DNA from: Podospora pseudoanserina
Taxonomy: Eukaryota; Ascomycota; Sordariomycetes; Sordariales; Podosporaceae
Assembly: GCF_035222485.1 (NCBI RefSeq)
Contig: NW_026946671.1
Location: 930,001 to 994,000 of the forward strand
Length of the DNA: 64,000 nucleotides
Direction: 5' to 3'
Shown: positions 32,471 through 44,509 of the stretch, one piece after another
Numbering within the stretch: position 1 is the stretch's first letter
How the letters are laid out: every line of letters starts with the position of its first letter
Position numbers and translations under genes: made by a program
Notes under the pieces: model-generated
What the model was told of the DNA's origin: nothing
What the model saw: only the letters and a program-made list of their open reading frames with translations
Database searches by the model: none

Positions 32471-35400
32471 CTAATCCTCCTCCGTCTGCGCCCTGCTACT
32501 TCCCACCCCGCCATTCAATTGGCCGTTTGACCCGCTGTTGGACACCAACTTGATTCGCGTCGGTCCGGCTGGAGGGGCAGCCGAGGAAGGCTGAGGCGTG
32601 TCACCCGTCAGCGACGGCGCAACAGACGTGTCCTTGGTAGACCCAGCAGCCGACGAACTCGCCGGCTCGTCCAACGCGCGCAGGTCAGGGTCTTGGAGCT
32701 CCTTTTCGAATTCCGAGATGAAGAATTGCTGTTTTTTCTCAAATTAGTAACCGTGTCGAGACACAAAAAAAGAAAGGGGAAGCAAACCTCTATAATCCTA
32801 GCGTCCATGCAAATTCCACTCGTCTCCTCGTTGAAAGTCCTGCAGTTCTTGATCAAAAGATCCAGGTCCCTCCTCATGGCCCCCAGGCTGCCGTACTCCT
32901 CCTTCTTCATCTTCTTCTCAATGTCCTTCATGCAGATCGGGTTCTGGATGATCAGATAGTAATCCGCCCAGTCCCTCTTCGGAGGCAGCTTGACAAACGG
33001 CCCGATGATCAGCCTCTTAGCCGGACCATCGTCGTCGTCCTTTTCATCCTCTGGCACCGGCTCGTCGTCGTCCACGGCGAGGTCCATAAGCCCGTCGTAG
33101 ACCCGCTTGAGGCTCTTCTGCAGCTTCTCCCTCACGGCGGGAGACATGCCGCCGCCCGATAAGCCGTTGGCACCAAGCGACTTGGTACGTCCCTGTGGTC
33201 CACGTCTCTTCTTGGCTGGCGGCTCCTCGTCGCCCTCTTCCGCCTTGCGCTTCTCCTGGTTTTTGCTGCCCGGCTTGCGGCCCCGCTTCTTGACTGGCGT
33301 CTCAACTTCCTCGGTGCTAGCGCGACTGGCTGATGGGGAGTTCTCGATTGACCCGCCAAGCAGGCCCTTCCTCTTGTTCTCCCGCCTTTCTTTGCGAGCG
33401 GCCTTGCGGGCAGCAGCCGCCTCGGGTGAATCATCGTCGTCGTCAACAGCCATGAGCCATTGCTCCTCCGTGAGCCCATCATCGTACTTAACTTTAGTGC
33501 GCTCACGGGCACCACGACCCAAAACAACCGCCTCCTCTTCCTCAACCGGGTTACCCTCGGTAAGGTAGATTTCCGGAAGCTCGTTCTCGGCCATGAGACG
33601 CGGTACACCCTTGCAACCTGGTTTCGTACCATAGATGGGATCCCGAGACCTCTCCTCATCCATCTTGTGGAAGATGCTCAGCTCGTCGTCATTTCTGGCC
33701 AAGATCATGTTGAGCTCCTCATCGTCCATCTCTTCTTGCTCACCGCCCTCAGCCATATCCGCCGTCTCTAGTAAAGTCCGCAGCATGGCATCGCGATCCG
33801 TCTCGGAAGACTTGTTGTCGAAACGACCGGCCTGAATGACCTTGCCGTCCATGTCAAGCTTGAATCTGGCACGCTCCAAAATCTTCTCTTCGACCGAGGC
33901 GCTGCTGATCAAGCGAAGAATCCTGACCTCGTTCTTCTGACCGATACGATGGGCACGATCCTGAGCTTGCAAATCCTGGTGAGGATTCCAATCAGAGTCG
34001 TAAATGATGACGGTATCGGCGGTCTGCAGGTTCAGACCCAAACCACCAGCACGGGTGGAGAGCAAGAACATGAAATAGGGCGAGTCGGGTCGGTTGAAGT
34101 CGCGGAGCAGATCAGAACGGTCTTCTGATTTGGTTGTACCATCGAGGCGCAGGTACTGAATCCCTCGGAAACGCAGGAAATCCTCCATGATATCCATGAT
34201 GGCGGTCATTTGGAAGAACATCAGAACACGATGCCCAGTGGCCTTGTACTTGGGCAGAATCCTGTCGAGAAGCTCAAATTTGCCGGCCGTTCTCCACAGC
34301 AAATCGTTGCTGACACTCATGGGGTTCATCTGGTTCTCAACTTCATCGAACACAAAGGGATGGTTGCACAGCTTGCGCAGCTGCATAATCATGTTGCTGA
34401 GACCGCGAGCACCAGTCTTGCCACCCTTGCCGTCGCTGACGAGAATCTTCTGATGGGTAACCATCTGCTTGTAGAGACGAGCCTGCAGGGCGGAGAACTT
34501 GCACTTGATGACCTTCTCCGTCTTGTCTGGGAGATCCTTTTCGACATCCTTCTTGAGACGACGCAGCAAGAAGGGACGCAGAACCTTGTGCAGACGACGA
34601 ATGACGAGAATCTGTTCTTCTTCCGTGAGTTCCATCTTGTCCTGGCCACCAGTGTTCGCAAAGGGTGTGTTGAACCAGTCGTCAAAGGTCTTGGCTGACT
34701 TGAAGATGTTGGGAAGGACGAAGTTGAGCATGGCCCACAACTCGGCCAGGTTGTTCTGCAGAGGGGTGCCGGTCAAAATGAGACGGAAACGAGTGCTGTA
34801 GTACTGCTGGATGGTGGCGCTGAGCTTGGAATTCGAGTTCTTCATGCGGTGACCTTCATCGATAATCATGTGGAACCACTTGATCTTGCTGAGCAACGGT
34901 CTGTCCTTGATGATGTACTCGTAAGTTGTGAGCAACACCTGGAACTCGCCGCGGCGAATCTTCTCCTGCTGCAGCTTTCTGGTATTTGGGGGACCCTTGT
35001 AAACAATCTTGGAGACAGAGGGCGCCCACTTGTCGAACTCCAAGTTCCAGTTGGTAAGTGTACTCAGAGGGACAATGACCAGGTACGGGCCATTCTGGTG
35101 CTTCTTCTCGATCAGGTAAGTAACCAAACTGATGGTCTGGATGGTCTTTCCGAGACCCATTTCGTCTGCCAGAATGCCGTTGAGGTTGTTGTTGTAGAGC
35201 GACAACATCCACTGCAAGCCCTTGATCTGGTACTCCTTCAACTTGCCACCAACTAGAATGTCAGCCTGGGCTGTGACCTCCTCCTTGACGCGATGGGCAA
35301 CGGCATAGTAATCAATCTTGCGCGAGCTTTCTTCATCCTCCTCCTCCGGCTCGCTCTCCTCGGGGATGTCTTCGTTGCCGTAGTTCTGGGCAGCCTGTCG

Positions 35401-37002
35401 TTGCTGCGCACGGACGGACGAGGCGAGCTGATGCAAGAAGCCATCGGTCTGGCGAAGCAAGTGAGTGATGCGGGTATCCTTGGCCTGGTCAAGCAGCTTG
35501 AGATACGCCTCTTCATCGTTGGCCTTCAAAGCCTGCAGACGTTGCTTGGCAGTCCTCTCCATGCGCTTCTGCTCTTCCTTCTCAATGTTGAAATGATGAG
35601 CAAACATGAGGCGGTTGAGTTTGGTCGAGTGGTTACGCTGGGTCTGGGCATTGCCGAGGATTTCATTGCGGTGGGTGAAGACGGCCTGGAAGTACTCGGA
35701 TTGCTTCTTCTTCTCCTTGTTGATGCGAGCATCGCGCTGCTGCTTCTCGAGCTTCTCGGTGATCCGGGCCTCGCGAACATTTTGCTTCTTCATCCTGCGG
35801 TACGACGCTCTGTTGGTGGTCATGGCGAGATTGTCGTAGTGCAGCATTTGCTTGCCAATCTTCTCCCTCAGGGCGCGCTGCTTGCTGTACAGCGCTAATG
35901 ACTTCATTTCAATGATCGCTTTCCGCTTGAGGGTGTCGTCCGCCTCCAGGCTGTCCTTGGCTGCGTCCCAGTGAGCTAAATTGCCGGGCAGGCTTTTGAG
36001 CTCGGCATATCTGGCGCTCATCCGGTTGAACACAATCTTCTCACGGTCTGTCCTCAGCTGCTCGAAATCGATGCCTGCCGGGAAAACGCCTGGTATTATG
36101 AGACGATTCTTCCGACGGGAGTGATCCATGTAAGAGATGGTGTTGCGCACGAGGCTCCCATCATAAGGACTCTTGAATGTCTTGTACACCTTAGGATTAG
36201 GCACTGAGGGAGTGCTCTCTTGGGCTGGGGCTGCGCCGTTGGGACCAGACTTGGGGGTGTCCTGTGAAGATACACCGGCGGCGGCGTTGGCGGCGGATAT
36301 TTGCATCTCCTGTTCAGTGGTAGAAGGCTGGCGTCTTTGCCGGCGCTCGAACACTGTCTTTTGAAGGTTTGCGGGAATGCCAGCGTTCTTGGATAGCATC
36401 TTGAAGGCCAAAATTTGGTCCCGAAGCAGGGCTAGTTGGTCCTGTGAAAGAGACATCTTGTTCTGTTTTGGTGGTTGGGGAGGCCCAGCAGGGTTGGCCG
36501 CCATAGGATTGGCACCCGCCGGTAGAGCAGAGGCTTCCAGGGCAGTTGATGATGGAGGCGCGGTGGCTTGAGGGGCGCCGGGTTGAGGCATACGGTTGGG
36601 CTGTCCCGGCATCACACCGTTGGCGCCGTTGGCCATTTGCTGCTGTTGCATCTGCATTTGTTGCATCTGCATTTGCTGTTGTCTCTGTTGCTGGTGCATT
36701 GCCTGCCGTTGATGTTGCATTTGTGCTTGTTGCTTCATGATTTCCCACTGTCGTTGCGCCTGGGCGACCATTTGCGATGTCTTGATAAACTCGGGGTCAT
36801 TGGGAGGAACACCCTGTTGCTTCATCTGTTGATATTTCTACACAGGGTCAGCACAGGGTCAAATAGATACATTGTACTCTATAGCAGGAGAGCAAAAGGG
36901 GATGCGCACATGGTAAAGCTCCTGCATTTGCTGGGCGCTCATCCCCGAAGGGCCGGCAGACCCAGGGTGCTGGACCGCGGGCGACATCTGAACACTAGCC
37001 AT
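32471..37002 (-). CDS. snf2: SWI/SNF-RSC catalytic ATPase (SNF2/STH1 type)
   Basis: Exons 36910-37002, 32788-36837 and 32471-32728 (introns 72 and 59 bp) encode about 1466 aa. Exon 1 (MASVQMSPAVQHPG) joins through KYQQMKQQG. Domains in order: Gln-rich N-terminus, QLQ (LSQDQLALLRDQI, about 159), HSA helix (about 320-410, binds actin-related proteins), DEXH ATPase with motif I DEMGLGKT (about 590) and motif II DEGH (about 690), helicase C domain with STRAGGLGLNLQ and QAQDRAHRIGQ, SnAC, a Lys-rich AT-hook-like stretch (KKRGRKPGSK), and a C-terminal bromodomain (about 1263-1385) that the last intron interrupts just before its final helix. It is the motor subunit that slides or ejects nucleosomes in the nucleus. 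Pezizomycotina usually carry one such gene, so SNF2 versus STH1 naming is a convention. Confidence 0.95.
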
Positions 37003-37896
37003 GATATGTCGGCAGTGAGGTCGGGAGGGGCAACCAAAAGTCAATTCAATTATGTTGCTCCTTTACTGTGCAAGCATATCTGGGTCGCGGTCGCGGAAGT
37101 GGAGCCCCGTGGTGGGATGTCGATGGTGGTGGTGGTCGCGAACAGGGCAGGCAAACGAGTGGCAGTGGGCTCCGTCTCTGTATTGGACACGAAGTAAAGC
37201 CGGGTCCAGTGCCGGGCGCGTCAGAGAGGGCGACCGGGTTGACGACGGGAACCGATGACAAACTGATCCGGGGGGTGGGGAGTGGGTGCGTTATGTGTGG
37301 ACAGCGACTGTGTCGATGTGGAAGCGCGGTGGTTGTCGCGTCGGTGGTGGTGCAACGAGGGTTTGGTGGGTGGGTGGATGGATGTGTTAAAAGTGACAAG
37401 AAGTGGCTGCGGCTGGTCGGGGCGTGGTGAAAAAAGAGAAAGACGCGAAAAGTTGCGGGGGACGATGTGGGTGTCGTGTGGTCGTTGGTGGGAACAGCGC
37501 GTCCCGTGTTTTGTCGGCGATTTCACGATGGCCTCGATGGATCGCAAAGGTAGATTGGTGATTTTTTTGATGCGCGCCGTCACCCCTTGAGTGATGGAGA
37601 GGTTGAAGCAAAGAGCCGAGAAAGATTGAATGGCGCGCGGGCGATGGTGGCCCCGTGCTCAAGGCTCCCTGCGCAATTTTTAGTACGCCCTGGCTTACCT
37701 AATAGCTGCCGTGCCGCCCCTGTTTTCAGTCGGAGCACTGCCACCCCATGCCACTTGCCGTTTCCGGCCACACACAACCCTGTCACGATTCCTCAGGGTT
37801 ATGAGTAAGAGCAACAATCAATTAATTCACTTGGTATCTGACTATTCAATGTACATTCTCAAACAATGCTCATAAATCATCATGCTCCCCATCTCT
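37003..37896. other. SNF2 promoter and WDR70 3' flank
   Basis: No coding support. The plus strand is G/T-rich (GGTGG runs near 37122-37135). Overlapping frames on both strands reflect low complexity. Confidence 0.45.
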
Positions 37897-39645
37897 TCAC
37901 CTCTTGACCCTCTTCCTATCCGGCCCCTCCTCCCCCTCCCCATCACTCGTCTCAGCATACTGCGTCACCGGCTGCGTCTTTGCCCACGCATTGGTAAACA
38001 TGGGATCCTTCTTGGCAGCATCTGCGTATTTCAGCAGTGCTTCTCTCGGATCCTCGTGCAACATCTTGCTCAGTGGGATATTCTCCGAAATATGCTTTGC
38101 GTCTGGCTGACTGCGCATAAACGGTGTGATTGTCTGCATCTGAGGTCTCATCGGATCTCTCGACTTTCCGGACGCCGTAACACCACCCCGTTTGGTTCCT
38201 CCCAGAGCCCCTGGTGCCACGATGGCATCTCCAGAAATACCCGAGCTCTGATCCATGATGGCGGAGGGGTCATCGTCGATGTGCCGTACCTTCGGGGCCC
38301 GGGACATGACCTCGAGGGCACCGCGATGGGACTTTTCTGGGTTGTAGAGAACATGTGTCTCGGAGTTGGCAGAGCCCGTGATGATTTGGTTGAGCCTCTC
38401 GTGCCAGTCTACCACAATGAGCGGGACACCGGGTGTGATAGGTGTGACGTGCTCTGGCCTGAGGTTTCCGGGGTTCAAGATGTGAAGATGCCCTGATGCC
38501 GAACCAGCGATGATGGACGAGGAATCTGGCGAGTATTTGATGTTGGACATGGGGTAACGGTCAGAGGTGGAAGGGTGCTCAATCTTGACCAGCGGCTGCT
38601 TGAACTTGCGTGTGTCCCACAGCTTGATCAGCCCATCACCGCCCCGAGTAACCACCATCCGCCCGTCGGAACTGATATCAATACCGCCCGTCCATGTATC
38701 GGCCTTGTGCGCATCTCTGATTTCCGCCGCTGGTCGTGAGAATGGCCCGTTTCCACTGTACATGACCAAGGACCCATCCAGCGCAGCAGAGACGATGACC
38801 GGCGCGCCCCCTGATGGTGGAGCACCCCATGCCACCGCCGTCATCCTTGTCCGCCCAGCACACCCAGGTGCTTTGGATTTGAAGACAATAACCTCCTTCT
38901 GACTCCGCTTGTTGTTGACGTCCCATATTCTCAATGTGCTGTCAGAACCTGCCGTGATGCAGAAATTCTGATCGGTCGGATGCCATGTCCCAGTCGTGAC
39001 CTCGCCCACATGGCCTTTGGTGTGGTTCATGTCGCGCAAGTACATATCCCCCTTGACAAACTCGGTCAAGACATCGCCATCCCTCGACATAATCTTGGCT
39101 TGTGGATGCGCAGTGACACACAAGAATGCGCCGCCCGAATGCCGACTAAACTCGATATGCTGGATCGGATGGGAATCTGTCGAGCCCGACTTGTTGCTCC
39201 CCCACGGGTCCACACTCTTGAACGCTCTCAGGGTCGTCGGCGTCATGGACGAAAAATCGTGAAACTTGATGGTGCCATCGAGTGACCCGGTCAGCATGCG
39301 CGCGCCAGCTGGATCGAGCGCGATGCTGGTGACGGCGCGGTCGTGGGTGGTAAAGACAACCTCGTGGCTGACTGGGAATCTTGCGGCTTCGTCTTCTTCG
39401 TCAGACTCGGAGTCATCATCATCGTCGTCAGAATCGCTGTTACTGTCCGAGTCAGAAGCAGCCTTCTTCTCTTTTTTTTCCTTCTGTGGTATCTCGACCT
39501 TTCTTCTTGTCTGCTCTATTTGCGCCGCAATGTTTGCTTCTTTGGATGTCTTGCCAAACGACGTCGGCATGAAGTTGCGCATGGGATCATTAGGAGCCAA
39601 CTCGGGCTCCTGGACCCAGTAGTCGTCGCTGTCGCTGTCGGCCAT
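37897..39645 (-). CDS. wdr70: WD40 repeat protein, WDR70 homologue
   Basis: A single exon of 582 aa. The N-terminus contains the family's DDYWVQEPELAP-like opening, a Lys-rich patch and an acidic Asp/Ser/Glu run (about 65-85). WD40 repeats begin with VVFTTHDRAVTSIALDPAG; a propeller of about seven blades covers residues 95-440 (for example TGSLDGTIKFHDF, TAGSDSTLRIWDV, TRGGDGLIKLWDT). The C-terminal tail contains the conserved MRPQMQTITPFMRSQ and DPREALLKYADAA, which distinguish this family from other WD40 proteins. In fission yeast and humans WDR70 is a CUL4-DDB1 substrate receptor linked to H2B ubiquitylation and DNA-end resection; that role here is inferred by homology. Confidence 0.9.
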   Translation of the reverse strand: MADSDSDDYWVQEPELAPNDPMRNFMPTSFGKTSKEANIAAQIEQTRRKVEIPQKEKKEKKAASDSDSNSDSDDDDDDSESDEEDEAARFPVSHEVVFTTHDRAVTSIALDPAGARMLTGSLDGTIKFHDFSSMTPTTLRAFKSVDPWGSNKSGSTDSHPIQHIEFSRHSGGAFLCVTAHPQAKIMSRDGDVLTEFVKGDMYLRDMNHTKGHVGEVTTGTWHPTDQNFCITAGSDSTLRIWDVNNKRSQKEVIVFKSKAPGCAGRTRMTAVAWGAPPSGGAPVIVSAALDGSLVMYSGNGPFSRPAAEIRDAHKADTWTGGIDISSDGRMVVTRGGDGLIKLWDTRKFKQPLVKIEHPSTSDRYPMSNIKYSPDSSSIIAGSASGHLHILNPGNLRPEHVTPITPGVPLIVVDWHERLNQIITGSANSETHVLYNPEKSHRGALEVMSRAPKVRHIDDDPSAIMDQSSGISGDAIVAPGALGGTKRGGVTASGKSRDPMRPQMQTITPFMRSQPDAKHISENIPLSKMLHEDPREALLKYADAAKKDPMFTNAWAKTQPVTQYAETSDGEGEEGPDRKRVKR

Positions 39646-39999
39646 TTCTGGGCTGTAGTTGGGCTTAGCTAGGGTGGAAGAGCTGGGGACGTGAGGACCA
39701 AGTGTGACGTCGAAAGCGAGGGGTGCTGAATGTTAAAGTCTAACCGTTCAAGTTGGACCGTGTCTGACAACGTCTTGGCGCGTTTGTCGCCAAGTCTTAG
39801 CGTCTGGGGTGCCAGGTTGGCGGGAGCACCCGGGATCCGATCTCAAAATGCCAAGCGATCTTGATCATGTCGACATTCAGGGGTTGGTTGGGTTTCGCTT
39901 TTTAATCCTGTCTTATCTGTCTTTAAGTCTGTTGATTTTGTTTGCTGCGAACATACTATCTTGCTCTTTACTTGGGTACAAAGCCTTTCACCGCTTGTC
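39646..39999. other. WDR70 promoter, short intergenic
   Basis: 354 bp between tandem minus-strand genes; nothing further is recognised. Confidence 0.4.
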
Positions 40000-41038
40000 T
40001 TAGGCAGCAGCAGTAACAGTCTGGGTCTGCTCAGCCTGCTTCTTCAACGCCTCCAGTCTCTTCAACTCCTCCAGTCTCATCTGTTCCTGGATTTTGACCC
40101 TGAGCGGAGTCACTGCTTCTCTCGGCCCAGTAATCTTCCACCCCGGCAGCCTATCCTTCCCCAGCGCCTTCAACGTAACCTTCTCCACAAGACTGTACTC
40201 CTCCTCATTGTCCCGGTCAAAGTTCATCGGCTCCTTCAACGCAATAGGTGGGTTGGTGATGATTCTCACTCTCCTGAGCGAGTTATCCGACGGCGCATGG
40301 AGCATGAGAGGGTGCATCAGATACACATCCCCCACTTTGCCGGTTGCCTCGACAAACGCCCCGGGTTCGCCAGCACAGCTCTTGGCGCAGTTGTTGAACC
40401 AGTCCAGGTTCTCTTGTTGGTTGAAGTTTGGTGCGCCACGGGGCTCCATTCTTGGGCAGACACCGGCTGGGTTCTCGTACAGGTGCTTTGCGATCTTGGG
40501 GATGGCAGGAGGGCAGATGTAGGTTCCACCACCGTGATGCTCGATATCTGTGAACAGGGGTGTGACAAGCAAACCCTGCTCTCTGCTGTCGAGGTAGTGT
40601 ACGAAAAAGTCCCCATCGACATGCCACTCGGGAAAGTTTTCGGGAGGGACAGGCTTGTTTTCTCCTTCTGGGGTTCCAAGGTTGACGATGAGGGAGTCCT
40701 TCCAGTACTTGAATGCTGGGTCGATGCGGTCCTCCCCGCCGCAGATCTCGCAGATGGCTGCCCAGGCCTTGGGGGCAAAGGTGGACGAGTCAAAGTCAAA
40801 ATGAGAGGGCATGTTGGTGCGGAGGGTGTGCCATGTTGATTTGTCGTTGGGGTCCATGCCCAGGCGAGTCCACACGTTGGAAGTTATGGTCTCTGCTTGC
40901 TCTCTGGTGAAGCAGTTCTCGATTCTATAGGAAGGAGTTAGGAATGAACGGGCCAAGTAGAAAGGACATGGCAATGGCTTACTTGACCCAGCCATGCTGG
41001 AGGAAGTGCTCCTTTTGTTCGGGCGTGAGGGCTGACAT
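40000..41038 (-). CDS. Fe(II)/2-oxoglutarate dioxygenase-like protein (PhyH superfamily)
   Basis: Exon 1 is 40983-41038 (MSALTPEQKEHFLQHGWVK), the intron is 40925-40982 (58 bp, GTAAGC, branch CCTAAC) and exon 2 is 40000-40924, encoding 326 aa. The unspliced frame starts inside the intron and is wrong. The N-terminal TPEQKEHFLQHGWVKIE is the usual start helix of phytanoyl-CoA dioxygenase-like enzymes. The metal triad is visible as H120-x-D122 (EWHVDGDFF) and a distal His in LMHPLMLHA (H223 or H228), followed by RRVR, which supplies the 2OG-binding Arg. The C-terminus is a charged helix ending in an Ala-rich tail. Conserved fungal single-gene family; substrate unknown; no targeting signal seen. 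Confidence 0.82.
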
Positions 41039-41669
41039 TTTGATATGTGATGGCTAACGTACGAGAAGCTGGGGGTTGATGAAGCTACCTCCTCCTCCTA
41101 ACTCACACAACAGTTCCCACCACCACCACCCACCCCTCCTTTTATGCTACAAACCGCAGGAACTTTCATGCCTTATCCCCGGACTCGTGATCACTACACT
41201 CCACGGGCACGTCGTGCCATGGCGGATCCAAGACGACGACTGGCCGCTTCAAGATGCGGGGCACGCCCTACCATTTTAACCAGCAACATCTCATTGGACA
41301 ACTTGACACATGTCGGAACCGACGGGCAGGACAAGCTTTCCCAGGTTCGAGATAGCGGTATTGATTGGACCCGTGAGCCGGGTTCACTTGTCCGGGAAAG
41401 ACTGATAGTGCTATCATCGCTTAGAGACCCCAGGCCGTTCCCACGTAAGATGATGTGCAACCGATGCTCTTCACAAACAGCCGATGTTGTTGAGGAGAAT
41501 GAATCCCGGAGTTAAACCTAAGCGGGGGAGGGGCATCATTACGACCGCCAAGACACGCCGTTGGTGAGCACAACGCGGCAGGCAACCGAGGAACTTTGGA
41601 CGCGATCCACTTTATTTCTTTCCTTCCATCATTGTTCGAACCAGTTCAAGAGCAGATACACAGTTCGAA
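41039..41669. other. divergent promoter region, dioxygenase / SWC5
   Basis: 631 bp between divergent start codons; it contains a CAC/CTC-rich stretch (41085-41140) and no supported gene. Confidence 0.4.
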
Positions 41670-42711
41670 ATGGCGCCTCCGGAAGTAGACCCTCTCGAAG
41701 AGGAGTATGTTTCAGAAGAAGACTCCGACTTTGCCCCCGAAGACGATAACGCGCCAGCAGCAGAGGAATCTTCAGCTTCTGCCGATGAAGATGAAGACGC
41801 GATTGCGAAACCGACCGCGAAACGAAAACGCCCTGCCGGTGGCGATGCAGCAGAAGATGCCGGTTTCGAAAACTCGGGCGATGAAGCTATAATATCCAAG
41901 GGTCTCAAAAAGAAAAAGAGGAGACAAACAAAAGAAGATGCCGAGGACGAAGGAGGCGAGGGCGGGCTCATCAGGACCAGAGCCCAGCGTGCGGTAGAGT
42001 AAGTCTACCTGGTAATCCCTCCGCCATTTTCATCACTGACAATATCACTACAGAAAAGCAGAAAAAAGAGCGGCCGTCTCCACCGGCCCGGTAACCATCG
42101 ACGTCGATGCCCTCTGGGCGCAAATGACCAGCGAGGCCGCCGCACCCCAACCACCATCACCACCACCATCACAAGAAGAAAAGCAACAGGAAAAAGAAGC
42201 AGGAAAATCATCTAAGGAAACGGCCGCGGAAAAAGACCTCATCAAAATCAAACGCACGTATAATTTTGCCGGCAAGGTCCACACAGAAGAGAAACTCGTC
42301 CATCGAGAATCAGCAGAGGCAAAACTCTACCTCGCCGAACAGGCCGGGAGGACAGACACGACCGAATCAGAAGAACCGACCCGAAAACTCAAAAAGGCTT
42401 TCCGGTCCGTGTTTGAGCCGGTGATGCCGATTGATCCGGCGACGGGTCAGAGGAGAAGCGATCTTAACTTGGGGGTGGCATCTAGGCTCAAGGCAAGAGA
42501 GGCTGCTGCGGCCAAGGCCAAGAAGTTGAATACTGTCGAGAAGAGCAGGATGGACTGGGCTGGGTTTGTGGATAAGGAGGGGATCAAGGATGAACTGGAG
42601 CTGGCGGGGAAGAGCAAGGACTCTTATGCGGCCAGACAGGACTTTTTGGCGAGGAGCGAGGCGTTGAGGGAGGAGGAGGCAAGGAGGGCGAGGATGGCTG
42701 GGAAGGTTTAA
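41670..42711 (+). CDS. swc5: SWR1 complex subunit SWC5 (BCNT domain)
   Basis: Exons 41670-41998 and 42054-42711 (55-bp intron, GTAAGT...CACTACAG) encode 328 aa. The N-terminal half is acidic (EEEYVSEEDSDFAPEDD), matching the H2A-H2B-binding region of the family. A basic patch (KKKKRRQTK) follows, then the KIKRTYNFAGKVHTEE motif. The C-terminus is the diagnostic BCNT domain (SRMDWAGFVDKEGIKDEL ... SYAARQDFLAR). SWC5 stimulates ATP-dependent H2A.Z deposition by SWR1 in the nucleus. It is convergent with the SDR gene, with 136 bp between the stops. Confidence 0.92.
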
Positions 42712-42847
42712 GGGGGATTGTTTTGTATCATTTTCTTTTTTACAAGGGCGTTTAGGAGTTTTATATATACCCACCTCAAGTTGGTTAGGATAATATCTAA
42801 AACCCGATTTACAATTCTCATTTCGTACCATATCTTGACCCCTTTGT

Positions 42848-43980
42848 TCAAAGCTTGGAACTATCAATCCTCATCCCCTCATCATCCTGCTCCTTGACCC
42901 TTAAATCAGGCAACACCTCTGGCATAATCCTCTTTGGGTTCGCCCCCGGTATCAGAGAGTACTTTCCAAAATCCGTCACACCCCTTTCCTCCCGTAAGAA
43001 ATCCTCATCAAGTAACAACTCCCCATTCACCCTCTCCGCCGGCGCGTCCAAGATTGCCAATATGGCGTCAGAGAAAATAGTAGGCTTTCTCAAATCCCGT
43101 TTATACTCTTGGTCGCGTCGTGTGAACTGTTCTGTCGCGGCGGATTCGATGGCGACGGCGGGCCAGATGCCGGTGATGGCCATACCTTTTTGGCGGTTTT
43201 TGTCAGGGAGCGGGAGGGCTTCTCGGTCGAAGTCCATTGCTAGGCCTTTGACAAGGACGGACATGCCCACTTTGCCGATTGCGTAGGCGGTTTTTCCGCG
43301 GAAGAAGCGGGAGTAGATTGGCGGGGAGACGACGATTATCCGGCCGCCGAGGGGGGAGGATTTGAGGTGGGGGAGGGAGTGGTGGAGGGTGATGTAGAGG
43401 CCGGTTGGGTTGACGGATTGGAGGAGGAGGAATTTTTTGAGGGGGGTGGTGGAGAGGGGGCCCCAGTGAATGGCGCCGGTGTTGTAGATTAGGACGTCGA
43501 GTCTTTTGTGGGACTGGGGGTTGGTTAGTTTGGGATGTGGTGAGAGGTAGGGTGAAATAGCTGGTGGGGTGAAAAGGTGGTGGTTGGGGGTTTGTGGGTG
43601 ATGGGAAATGGGGAAGGGACAACATACAGTGATGATATCGTGAATGAGATTCTCGATGGAGGTTTGGGAGGTTGTGTCGACTGGGATCGCGGTTGCGGAG
43701 AGGCCGAGCTGGGTTATCTCGAGGGCGACGGTGGTGATGGTTGATTGAGGGGAGTTGGGGTCGGGGGGGAAGGGCGAGAGGGTGGTGAGGGAGGAGAGGG
43801 GGGTTGTTGATTTTGCGGAGACGATGACTGGAGGGGGTGTTAGTGGTGGTGATACTGGCGTTGATGGTGGTGGTGTGGCTTACCATGGTAGCCAGCTTTG
43901 GCGAGGTCGATGGCTACTTGACGGCCTATGCCCCTTGAAGCGCCTACTACGAGGGCTATGGGCTTGGTCGATGTTGACAT
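42848..43980 (-). CDS. short-chain dehydrogenase/reductase, HSDL2-like
   Basis: Exons 43884-43980, 43628-43827 and 42848-43513 (introns 56 and 114 bp) encode 320 aa. Exon 1 carries the Rossmann start VVGASRGIGRQVAIDLAKAG. Exon 2 has VSAKSTTPL and a family-typical Thr/Ser insert. Exon 3 has the N-x-G loop (IYNTGAIHWG) and the active-site YAIGK, with Ser in IIVVSPP. The C-terminal segment ITGIWPAVAIESAA and later LLDEDFLREERGVTDFGKYS resembles HSDL2 rather than a generic SDR, but there is no SCP2 domain. Probable NAD(P)-dependent oxidoreductase, possibly peroxisomal or mitochondrial by analogy; no PTS1 is present at the C-terminus (SSKL ends the protein, which could act as a weak SKL-type signal). 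Substrate unknown. Confidence 0.85.
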
Positions 43981-44509
43981 CTTGGTGGTATTGAAGGGAT
44001 GGGTCAGGGGTGTAAGTGCCGAGCTGTTAAGCGTGAGGGCGTGTAAGTGGTGAGATCGCGAGTGAAGGTCAAAGCACAACAAGAACCATCAAAAGCAGCT
44101 CAATAAATACAACTTCATCAAAGTTACATAACCGAAATCTTCGGCAAGTTCTACTTGACAATATCCACCTAGTTTGAAGATATCCCCATGGGATTACTGA
44201 TCATGAAGTTGTCAACGAAAGGCTGGGGGTTCACAAAGGCACCCGGCCGGCAGTGGGGCGGCTGAGCCGAGGCAGTGGCGCCGTTCCCTTCCCCTTTTTG
44301 GCACGCTTCCCCAGAACCATCACCCCCTGAACAATGCGGGGGGGGGTGGAACCTGGGGAATGTCCCAGGCATCTTATACAAACCTCCAGTTTCCTATTTC
44401 ACAGTGCTTTTCATCTTTATATCTATATGTTTACATATAAGTGCGTTCGTGTGTGTCTGTATCACTATTGAAGCGTTTCATTGTACCATACCCATGTAAA
44501 ACAGTCAAG
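43981..44509. other. divergent promoter region, SDR / kappa GST
   Basis: 529 bp between divergent start codons, with a G-run at 44338-44346 and no supported gene. The leader just before the GST start reads ACAGTCAAG, a leader form also seen before eL41. Confidence 0.4.

Noticed and set aside
34849-35898. plus-strand ORFs of 135-201 codons
   Set aside because: Antisense shadows of the SNF2 ATPase exon; codon pattern follows the minus strand.
43203-43886. 227-codon minus-strand ORF in the SDR gene
   Set aside because: Pro/His/Arg-rich read-through of introns in the wrong frame; the spliced SDR frame is clearly correct.
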